Below are positions 57,778 through 64,000 of a stretch of 64,000 nt of DNA, piece after piece. Position 1 is the first letter of the stretch, and the number at the start of each line of letters is the position of its first letter. The stretch is taken from assembly GCF_023015905.1 (NCBI RefSeq), contig NZ_JALKBD010000007.1, positions 157,737 to 221,736 of the forward strand. The letters run 5' to 3'. Made by a program: the position numbers and the translations under genes. The DNA is from Arenibacter sp. F20364 (GTDB taxonomy: Bacteria; Bacteroidota; Bacteroidia; Flavobacteriales; Flavobacteriaceae). Under the pieces are notes generated by a model. That model did not search any database, had not been told where the DNA came from, and saw only the letters and a program-made list of their open reading frames with translations.

Positions 57778-59065
57778 GTACTCGTTTTAAGATACTACTA
57801 TATAATTTCTTCCAGTTCAATTTACTCTCTCCCCCAATTAATTCATTCGAAAAAACTGTAATGAACTTTCCGTTTACCTTTTTTGTTTCCAAATAAAGCC
57901 TTTCCACAGCGGAATAGGCTTCTGTCCTATTCCTGTATTTCAGCAAGCCATAATCGTGCACCGCAAAAGGATGAATCTTAATGGGCTGCTGTAATTCCAA
58001 AGGAATATCGTAAAAATAAAAAGGCGTGCAGGTACCTGCCCTAAATCCAATTTCATGGGTGTAGCCCATGGTATAATCATCCGTAAATCCTGCTTCGATC
58101 AAATTCCTATACGTTTCAGGAATATCCACTCGGTTATAACGCATGCGGGAACTACTAACAGGCCTATGAATTACATTGGAAAGATTTTTTTTCTCCTCCT
58201 TGAGCAAGGCTATATTATTAAAGGAACTGTAGGAACAGGATAGGGAAACCTTGTCATAATCAGCTACAGATTTAATTAAGTGCTTAAATTTATTGTTGTT
58301 GGGGGACACATTTTTGTCGTAAGTGGAATACTCCGCGAACTGGAAAAAGAACATCCCCTTTACCTTTTCTCTCCTATGCAATTCTATAAGTTCGAAAAAA
58401 TTATCGTAGGGATCCTTTTTAAAATTGATCCATACCGAAACCCGATCGAAAACCCTACGGATCTTAAGGGTTGCCAAATCAAAAAGAAATCCGGACATAC
58501 CCCTTACAAAACCCCTGTACGCAAAACAATGCGAAGTGGAAACGTCTATGATGGAGGTATACTTATAATTTCTTGGCTTATGTTTAAGATCCTTGAATTT
58601 TACCTTTAGAGCAAACAAAAGTTTTTGGGCCCAAATATCTACCAACGGCTTCTCCATAAAATCATGTTGAAAGGCCAAACTGTCCTTAGGCGAAAATCTT
58701 CCGTGCATATCCTTTACATGGGGCAAATACTCTTCATATCTACTCAGCAAATAAAAACTTGCCGAAAATATATCGAAAGGCAGATTGCTCCTGTCACCAG
58801 TAGAAAAAAAACAGGGCGTGCCCTCCCAATCAGCTACATGGATCTGTATATCATTAATCCCTTGTTCGAACAACAGATCATTGCTCCGTACGAAAAATTC
58901 ATTTTGCAGAGGTTGCTTGGTGTACGTTATTTTTGGCCCTGTATGCTTAATAAAATCCTCGACTTTGGTAGTATAAGTCACCTCTATTCCAAGAATAGTT
59001 GTAAAAATATGCCGCATAACATAACTAAAGCGATGTGTAATTTTGTGGGTATAGATAAGCAACAT
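57770..59065 (-). CDS. Polysaccharide-deacetylase-like protein (probably inactive)
   Basis: A 431-residue cytoplasmic protein of the flavobacterial deacetylase group with an N-terminal DUF7033-like part (about 1-130) and a NodB-like barrel (about 140-410; YRNLIEAGFTDDYTMGYTHEIGFRAGTCTPF). In the relatives I know, motif 1 reads IDVD and motif 2 GIHPSY. Here the matching places read IDVSTSHC and SLSCSYSSF, so a metal-ligand Asp and the conserved His appear to be lost. It may be a non-catalytic carbohydrate-binding protein. The relation to NodB enzymes is clear; loss of activity is inference. It overlaps yjjG by 8 bases. Confidence 0.75.
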   Translation of the reverse strand: MLLIYTHKITHRFSYVMRHIFTTILGIEVTYTTKVEDFIKHTGPKITYTKQPLQNEFFVRSNDLLFEQGINDIQIHVADWEGTPCFFSTGDRSNLPFDIFSASFYLLSRYEEYLPHVKDMHGRFSPKDSLAFQHDFMEKPLVDIWAQKLLFALKVKFKDLKHKPRNYKYTSIIDVSTSHCFAYRGFVRGMSGFLFDLATLKIRRVFDRVSVWINFKKDPYDNFFELIELHRREKVKGMFFFQFAEYSTYDKNVSPNNNKFKHLIKSVADYDKVSLSCSYSSFNNIALLKEEKKNLSNVIHRPVSSSRMRYNRVDIPETYRNLIEAGFTDDYTMGYTHEIGFRAGTCTPFYFYDIPLELQQPIKIHPFAVHDYGLLKYRNRTEAYSAVERLYLETKKVNGKFITVFSNELIGGESKLNWKKLYSSILKRVHV

Positions 59066-59148
59066 AACTATTAACTTAGTCCTTCTTAAAAAATGCCTTG
59101 GGTAGTAGATTTCAAAAGTCCCTCCGTCCCAAAGCCGCCAACTAAAAT

Positions 59149-59847
59149 TTAAAGGATATTTTCATCTGCAAAACTAAAGTATTCTTTTTGTGTGATGATG
59201 ATATGGTCCAAAACTTTTATATCCAAGGCCTCTGCGGCTACTTTTAATTTTCTTGTAATCTGCTTATCGGCCTCACTGGGCTTTAAAGTACCGGAGGGAT
59301 GGTTATGGGCCAAAATCAAACCTACCGCCCCTAATTCCAGGGCTTGTTTCAATACCAATCGAACATCTACCAAGGTCCCTGTAATACCCCCTTTACTAAG
59401 TTGACCCGCATGTAGCACGGCGTTGGAGTTATTCAGAAAAACGATCCAAAATTCCTCATGTGGCAACTCCCCCATTTTAGGCTGCAAAAGTTCAAACACG
59501 TTTTTACTGCTGCTGATTTTAGTTATTTTTTGAGCCTCTTCCCCTCTACGCCTACGGCCAATTTCCAAGGCGGCAGCAATAGAAACTGCCTTTGCTTCCC
59601 CAATCCCTTTAAATTGCATGAGCTGTTTAATGGATAATTTCCCCAATTCGTTCAGATTGTTGTTTACCAAGGCCAAAATACGTTTCGCAAGCTCCACGGC
59701 ACTTTCATTGCGGCTTCCAGAGCCAATTAGTATGGCTATCAATTCTGCATCGGAAAGAACGGATTTTCCTTTTTGCACCAATTTCTCCCGAGGTTTATCA
59801 TCATCGGACCAATTTTTAATAGAGAAAGAAGATGGCTTTTGTTGCAT
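59149..59847 (-). CDS. radC: RadC-family JAB domain protein
   Basis: A 232-residue protein. It has an N-terminal UPF0758/helix-hairpin-helix part (about 1-100; LSDAELIAILIGSGSRNESAVELAKRIL, QLMQFKGIGEAKAVSIAAALEIGRR) and a C-terminal JAB/MPN+ domain with the metal motif ILAHNHPSGTLKPSEAD (about residues 177-193). Despite the name, a repair role is not well established; the metal site suggests a peptidase or nuclease-like activity. Confidence 0.93.
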   Translation of the reverse strand: MQQKPSSFSIKNWSDDDKPREKLVQKGKSVLSDAELIAILIGSGSRNESAVELAKRILALVNNNLNELGKLSIKQLMQFKGIGEAKAVSIAAALEIGRRRRGEEAQKITKISSSKNVFELLQPKMGELPHEEFWIVFLNNSNAVLHAGQLSKGGITGTLVDVRLVLKQALELGAVGLILAHNHPSGTLKPSEADKQITRKLKVAAEALDIKVLDHIIITQKEYFSFADENIL

Positions 59848-59929
59848 AAGCTAAAGATAAGAATCTTAGCGTTTTATCATAATACCCAACCGGAATATTA
59901 CCAATGAATTCCAACATTAATTTATTAAT

Positions 59930-59971
59930 AAAAAAAGCCCATCCACCATTCTCATAAAAAATGGCCGATGG
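59930..59971 (-). terminator. Terminator of the second Gfo/Idh gene
   Basis: Stem CCATC-CA-CCATT pairs with AATGG-CC-GATGG (internal bulges). On the minus strand a run of seven T follows. It lies 30 bases after the oxidoreductase stop codon. Confidence 0.75.
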
Positions 59972-60001
59972 ACTGTTATAGTTGATATAAATTAAAAGCT
60001 T

Positions 60002-61339
60002 TTAGAAATCCCTATAGGGTGCGTCCAGTAACTTATTGGCTTCTGGTTCCGAAAATCTGGCAGTGGCATTATCCCAATGCAATGTTTTATTGGGAAAACG
60101 ACCAGCAATTACCCCCAACAATATTGTTTCGGTAAGTCGAGCTGAATATTCAAAGGGAGCTGTAGTTTCTGTTTTGCCCAAACAGGCATCTACAAACTGA
60201 TGATAGTGCTTGTCCCCTTCGGAATCATAATCCCTAACAGGTTCACCTATGGCATCTTGATCCTTAATAATGGATAGGTCCAATTCCTGATATTTACCAT
60301 CTACAATAAGTCTAGGCAACTCCATAAAATGTGGCAACAAAAGTCTTCCTTTTTCCCCGACAAACATGGCGCCTTGATTAGGCAGTTTCTCATTGTTGGG
60401 CAATCGTAAGTCTTTATGTTTCTCTGGCGCCCCTTTCCCGTCATACCAGATCCACTTTAAGGTATCGGCCGTATATTCGGTACCGGGAAAAGTATAGGTA
60501 ACGGTGTTTTTTTCAGGAAATCCGAACCCTGTAGGTTTTCTACATTGGTTCTTTATAGTCCTTGGCACATCCAATTTAAGGGCGTTGTAAGGGGTGTCAA
60601 AAATATGCACTCCCATATCTCCCAAAGTACCACAACCGTAGTCCAATAATTTTCGCCAATTGGCAGGATGGTAATATCCTTCCTTATATGGTCTTTCGGC
60701 AGAAGTCCCCAACCAAAGGTTCCAATCCAAAGTATCGGGAACCGGGTCGGCCCCTTTAGGTTCTGGACCATCAAAGCCCCAGTTCTTGGGAGACCATGCC
60801 CTAACGGTACTTACCTTCCCTATTATTCCTGATTGGATCAACAAGGTAGCCAATTTATAATCGTAGAAAGAATGTACTTGGATTCCCATCTGTGTAACCA
60901 AGTTTTTTTCTTTTGCCATCTTGCGCATAGCTCTGGCTTCCGCCACGTGATGGGTAAGGGGCTTTTGACAATATACCGGTTTTCCGATCTCCATGGCCAT
61001 CATGGAAGCGGGTGCATGGGTATGATCCGGGGTCGAGACAATTACCGCATCTATATCGTTTTTCAATTCCTTGAGCATCACTCTGTAATCCTTGAAGGTT
61101 GCCGCGTTTGGATGCAACTTTTTGGCTGCTGACAAGGCATTGGAATCAACATCGCAAAGGGCTACCACATCCACCAGCTCATGCGAAGATATGGACGCAA
61201 GGTCATTGCCCCCCATATTACTGACCCCGATATGGGCCGTTCTTAAGCGTCCATTTTTAGACAATGCCCAAACTGAGGTTGGCAGCAATGCCGTTAATCC
61301 CAAGGCAGCGGTACTTTTTAAAAAGTCTCTTTTTTTCAT
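60002..61339 (-). CDS. Exported Gfo/Idh/MocA-family oxidoreductase
   Basis: A 445-residue oxidoreductase. The N-terminus MKKRDFLKSTAALGLTALLPTSVWA is a signal region with a Tat-like KRDFLK. The Rossmann part contains TAHIGVSNMGGNDLASIS, DVVALCDVDSNAL and YCQKPLTHHVAEARAMRKMA (family EKP motif as QKP). The C-terminal domain includes LDYGCGTLGDMGVHIFDTPYNAL. Its neighbour downstream of the start is a DUF1080 lipoprotein, the same pairing as at 6372-11064. The role is probably oxidation of a glycoside at C3; the substrate is unknown. Confidence 0.87.
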   Translation of the reverse strand: MKKRDFLKSTAALGLTALLPTSVWALSKNGRLRTAHIGVSNMGGNDLASISSHELVDVVALCDVDSNALSAAKKLHPNAATFKDYRVMLKELKNDIDAVIVSTPDHTHAPASMMAMEIGKPVYCQKPLTHHVAEARAMRKMAKEKNLVTQMGIQVHSFYDYKLATLLIQSGIIGKVSTVRAWSPKNWGFDGPEPKGADPVPDTLDWNLWLGTSAERPYKEGYYHPANWRKLLDYGCGTLGDMGVHIFDTPYNALKLDVPRTIKNQCRKPTGFGFPEKNTVTYTFPGTEYTADTLKWIWYDGKGAPEKHKDLRLPNNEKLPNQGAMFVGEKGRLLLPHFMELPRLIVDGKYQELDLSIIKDQDAIGEPVRDYDSEGDKHYHQFVDACLGKTETTAPFEYSARLTETILLGVIAGRFPNKTLHWDNATARFSEPEANKLLDAPYRDF

Positions 61340-61392
61340 AAGTAAATTTTTATTGTTTTTTAACGGTTAAGCGCAACCGACAGAATTACGTT

Positions 61393-62190
61393 TTATAATT
61401 TTCTAATTTTAATATTCCTAAACCATATTGGACTGGAATGATCCTGAAATCCGATATAACCAGTTTTAAACTTTCCATAATTTTCCTCATCCTTCCATTT
61501 TCCAGAATTCTTTTTTTCATACCAATCTTCGGACCATGGTACAAAGGACAACACTTTTTTCCCATTGAGCCAGTGCTCCACTTGTTCTGGCGTAAATACA
61601 ATTTTAGAGGAGTTCCACTCCCCAACAGGGTTTAGTATCTTTTGGTCTGGATCTGCAACATGCATGGCATAATCCGAAGCAGTTTGTTGTAAAGGCTGAA
61701 GTGCAGCAGGGTTTTCGGTATGGCCAAGACTCATATTATATTCTGTAAGATCATGAATATTGGCATAATTTTCATCATCGATCAACTGGTACTCCGGAGA
61801 AATATTTGGTGGCCCGGCATTGGGTATACCTTCCTTTAGATGGTAAAAAATGCCACTATTGCCCCCTTTGGGCAATTTCCATTCTACATACAACTCAAAA
61901 TTATCAAACTCTTCCAAGCCATAGATTATATCCTTTCCTCCGGTGTAATCCTGCTCCAACCCCAATTCGGTATCGAATGTCAATACACTGTCCTTTACCA
62001 CCCAACCAGGAGGTAAAGCCTCCCCGTTGTATGCTCTCCATCCTTTGGTAGTTACTCCATCAAACAAGTATATCCAATTACTGTCCACATCAGCGGTGGT
62101 TTCAGTGACAACTTTGATTTCGGTTTTGGTATTGTTTTTACAGGAAGAAAACAACAATATAATTGAAAGAAAGCCTATTACAAGTTTCAT
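61393..62190 (-). CDS. DUF1080-family lipoprotein (3-keto-glycoside hydrolase type)
   Basis: A 265-residue lipoprotein (lipobox LLFSSC, Cys about residue 16). It is a single DUF1080 domain: WIYLFDGVTTKGWRAYNGEALPPGWVVKDSVL, GKDIIYGLEEFDNFELYVEWKLPKGGNSGIFYHL, NPVGEWNSSKIVFTPEQVEHWLNGKKVL and the end GYIGFQDHSSPIWFRNIKIRKL. The family has a jelly-roll fold, and some members hydrolyse 3-keto-glycosides. The ATG at 62190 (MKLVIGFLSI) starts the signal peptide; an upstream start at 62247 is unlikely. It is 53 bases upstream of the Gfo/Idh gene in the same operon. Confidence 0.88.
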   Translation of the reverse strand: MKLVIGFLSIILLFSSCKNNTKTEIKVVTETTADVDSNWIYLFDGVTTKGWRAYNGEALPPGWVVKDSVLTFDTELGLEQDYTGGKDIIYGLEEFDNFELYVEWKLPKGGNSGIFYHLKEGIPNAGPPNISPEYQLIDDENYANIHDLTEYNMSLGHTENPAALQPLQQTASDYAMHVADPDQKILNPVGEWNSSKIVFTPEQVEHWLNGKKVLSFVPWSEDWYEKKNSGKWKDEENYGKFKTGYIGFQDHSSPIWFRNIKIRKL

Positions 62191-62272
62191 GTTTATACTT
62201 TTTTTGTAGTATTTATAAAACCTTGAAGATAAAAAAAAAAATCGCAAGAGACCTAAGGTAGTGAAGTGTAAT

Positions 62273-62770
62273 TTAAACTGATTTCAACTCCCGTAACAAA
62301 TTCTCCATATTCAATGGCTTTGTAAACATTGACAAGGATCCGTCCGGCCCATAGGTCCAGAGGCTTTTTGGGCGATCCCAATAAAGTTCCACTCCATTTT
62401 TGTCAGGGTCGTCCAAATAAATGGCTTCCGAAACACCATGGTCACTTGCCCCCGTTATCGGATATTCTGCCTTAAGCAAGCGCAGGTATATGTTGGCAAG
62501 ATCTTTTCTGGCAGGATATACTATTGCCGTATGAAAAAGCCCCACACTATTGGTAGTTGCAGGAGGCAGCCCTTTACTATGCCATGTATTTAAACCAATA
62601 TGATGGTGATATCCACCAGCGGAAATAAAGGCGGCCTGATTTCCGTACATTGTAGTCACTTCAAAGCCCAATAGATTACAATAAAAATCCAGCGACCGTT
62701 CCAGATCTGCCACCTTTAAATGTACGTGTCCAATTCGGGCCTGTGCAGGAATAGTATAGTCATTTTCCAT
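62273..62770 (-). CDS. VOC-family protein (glyoxalase/extradiol dioxygenase type)
   Basis: A 165-residue metalloenzyme of the vicinal-oxygen-chelate fold: IGHVHLKVADLERSLDFYCNLLGFEV (His ligand, residues 13-38), GGYHHHIGLNTWHSKG, GLFHTAIVYPARKDL (His ligand) and GVELYWDRP (Glu ligand). All three metal residues are present. The two-module arrangement resembles CatE-type dioxygenases but is short, so glyoxalase or isomerase activity is also possible. It lies 83 bases upstream of the DUF1080 lipoprotein gene and may act in its pathway. Confidence 0.82.
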   Translation of the reverse strand: MENDYTIPAQARIGHVHLKVADLERSLDFYCNLLGFEVTTMYGNQAAFISAGGYHHHIGLNTWHSKGLPPATTNSVGLFHTAIVYPARKDLANIYLRLLKAEYPITGASDHGVSEAIYLDDPDKNGVELYWDRPKSLWTYGPDGSLSMFTKPLNMENLLRELKSV

Positions 62771-62848
62771 TATCGGAGTGATTTTTAAGCAATCATCAAT
62801 CTCTAATTACCAACTTGAAAATTTGTGTGCCAACTACCCTTGATATCA

Positions 62849-63199
62849 TCAATACTTGTAAATTCTTGCCGCATAAGTGCTGGAGCTGTCAATGCGATAA
62901 ATAATCATGGGATAATTGCCGGAAGGCTTAATTATGGGCATTTCTACAGTCTTTTTCTTTGAAGAAATGTTATTGGACTTCTGATTGTCCATCAAACTAC
63001 TTAGCTGATCTTTATAATTGAAGTCAAAAACAATAGAATCCGTTAACCCATTCTTCTTTTTTTTAAATGCATTGGCCTCATGCAGGCTCCAATCCTTTAC
63101 CAATGCATCGTTACCCACTGAAGGTATTGGGTTTTGCTGGGCGTTTAAACTACTGCCCATTAAAAACAATACTGCACAAAAAAAGATGAAATGTTTCAT
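62849..63199 (-). CDS. Small exported protein of unknown function
   Basis: A 116-residue protein with a signal peptide (about 1-22, ending SLNAQ). The mature part has a Lys-rich middle (HEANAFKKKKNGLTD) and the end PMIIYRIDSSSTYAARIYKY. I do not recognise a family. The ATG at 63199 begins the signal peptide; the frame is open to 63220. It lies 37 bases after the next lipoprotein gene and may form an operon with it. Confidence 0.65.
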   Translation of the reverse strand: MKHFIFFCAVLFLMGSSLNAQQNPIPSVGNDALVKDWSLHEANAFKKKKNGLTDSIVFDFNYKDQLSSLMDNQKSNNISSKKKTVEMPIIKPSGNYPMIIYRIDSSSTYAARIYKY

Positions 63200-63236
63200 T
63201 ATATATTTTTTTATAGGCACACATCAGTGCTATTTT

Positions 63237-63701
63237 TTAAAACTCCTCGCAATGAAAACCCTTTTCAATTTGTTTCCTTAAGGCGGCTATAATAGTTTCC
63301 AATTCCTTAGGTGCCTTGCCGTACTCAAATGTTACCTTGTATTTCTTGCCGGAAAAATTCTCAACCTCCAACCACTCGGCCCCTCCATCTGCACAATCCG
63401 GACATCCCACGATTTCTGACATCGAAAAAAATTCATTTAAATCTACTGCTTTTTTAATAGAGTCCCAACTCAATCGGGTCAAGTTTTCTTTACAATCAAT
63501 AGCTTCTACCTGATTATTCCAACCTGAACGGGAATAAATTACCGTGTCCGACTTTAGCAATATATCAATCTTACAATAGCCAACACACATTCCAAAGGAA
63601 GTGCCATAACCCATCTGCTTTATATCTGAAGGATTCACCTCATTTTTTTCACAAGAAAGCATTAGGCCGATCATCAACAAAAGAATTATACCCTTTTTCA
63701 T
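63237..63701 (-). CDS. Small Cys-containing lipoprotein
   Basis: A 154-residue lipoprotein (lipobox GLMLSC, Cys17). The mature part holds GMCVGYCKIDILLKSDTVIY, a single CKENL and GCPDCADGGAEWLEVENFSGKKYKVTFEY, which gives five further Cys before the tail that could form disulfides or bind metal. The start of the domain weakly resembles DUF6438 (CxGxCxxY-type opening). Function unknown. Confidence 0.65.
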   Translation of the reverse strand: MKKGIILLLMIGLMLSCEKNEVNPSDIKQMGYGTSFGMCVGYCKIDILLKSDTVIYSRSGWNNQVEAIDCKENLTRLSWDSIKKAVDLNEFFSMSEIVGCPDCADGGAEWLEVENFSGKKYKVTFEYGKAPKELETIIAALRKQIEKGFHCEEF

Positions 63702-64000
63702 TGGTTAGTTGTTTAAAAATGAACCTTCACCCAAAGTATCCCCTTTAGAGACTTTTAGCTAATTAAAATACTGATGTTAAGATGTTTATAATGCTATTTG
63801 GTTGCGTAGAATCAATTACGGTTTATTACCAACCTACTAATTGAATCCTGCTTACCTGTTCAATGAAATCGACCAAAGGGATTCATTAATACCTTCTTCT
63901 TTCATTTTCTTTGCTTTTCCAATGAAACCGACGCAGGAGGTTCATGAATACCTTATTCCAAAATAAACAGGCAATGAATAAAACGAAACAAAAGAAAAGA
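63702..64000. repeat. Intergenic region with two imperfect 36-bp direct repeats
   Basis: Two copies (63860-63895 and 63919-63954), starting CAATGAAA and ending in a TTCAT...AATACCTT pattern, agree at 28 of 36 positions and are 59 bases apart. A pyrimidine-rich TTTCATTTTCTTTGC stretch lies between them, and the window ends in ACGAAACAAAAGAAAAG, which looks like its inverted counterpart. This resembles an intergenic repeat family; the right end lies beyond the window. No gene is seen. Confidence 0.5.

Noticed and set aside
63860..63954. CRISPR array
   Set aside because: There are only two diverged repeats, with no uniform spacers and no cas genes in the window.

Overview
The window is AT-rich chromosomal DNA from a member of the Bacteroidota, most likely a marine member of the Flavobacteriaceae (Maribacter/Arenibacter/Zobellia type). 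The signs are a SusC/SusD pair, a FecI/FecR/TonB-receptor set, many secreted lipoproteins, A-rich rather than Shine-Dalgarno leaders, and promoters of the Bacteroidota form TTG-N19-TAnnTTTG. The gene order of the str/S10/spc/alpha ribosomal cluster followed by carA, eno and gltA is also flavobacterial. No rRNA, tRNA, CRISPR array, phage or complete insertion sequence is visible.

Layout. 1-6232: an ECF sigma factor, its anti-sigma factor and a TonB-dependent receptor, with a divergent lipoprotein built of internal repeats. The lipoprotein gene and the anti-sigma/receptor pair share a two-part promoter motif, so they look like one regulon. A small degenerate MITE-like element lies between the sigma and anti-sigma genes. 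6372-13530: a large HEAT-repeat/twin DUF1080 protein, a Tat-exported Gfo/Idh/MocA oxidoreductase, and a membrane-spanning regulator with a LamG sensor and a winged-helix DNA-binding end. 13692-19708: argS, a small conserved gene, a divergent BCCT transporter without a normal start codon, and two deiminase/amidinotransferase-fold enzymes (ctlX and a DDAH-like protein). 19810-25440: gltA, glgA, eno, carA.

25537-42759: the ribosomal protein cluster, all on the minus strand, from rpsL at the high end to rplQ at the low end. It includes fusA, secY, infA and rpoA, plus rpmJ and rpmD, which are short and easy to miss. A near-perfect promoter lies in front of rpsL and a strong terminator follows rplQ. 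A terminator-like hairpin sits between rpsJ and rplC.

43333-50726: a polysaccharide-utilisation-like locus (SusC, SusD, a surface lipoprotein) followed by an arylsulfotransferase-family lipoprotein, with no glycoside hydrolase. 50790-59847: rlmB, a rhomboid protease, rarA, a secreted protein, a DUF5723 outer-membrane protein coupled to a lipoprotein, a YjjG-type phosphatase overlapping a polysaccharide-deacetylase-like protein that seems to lack active-site residues, and radC. 60002-63701: a second Gfo/Idh plus DUF1080 pair, a VOC-family protein and two small exported proteins. The window ends in an intergenic repeat.

The strongest candidates for undescribed biology are the ECF regulon at the left end with its repeat lipoprotein and shared promoter, the LamG transmembrane regulator beside a keto-glycoside-type locus, and the SusCD/arylsulfotransferase locus without CAZymes. 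All functional calls come from reading motifs and neighbourhood; no database search was run.
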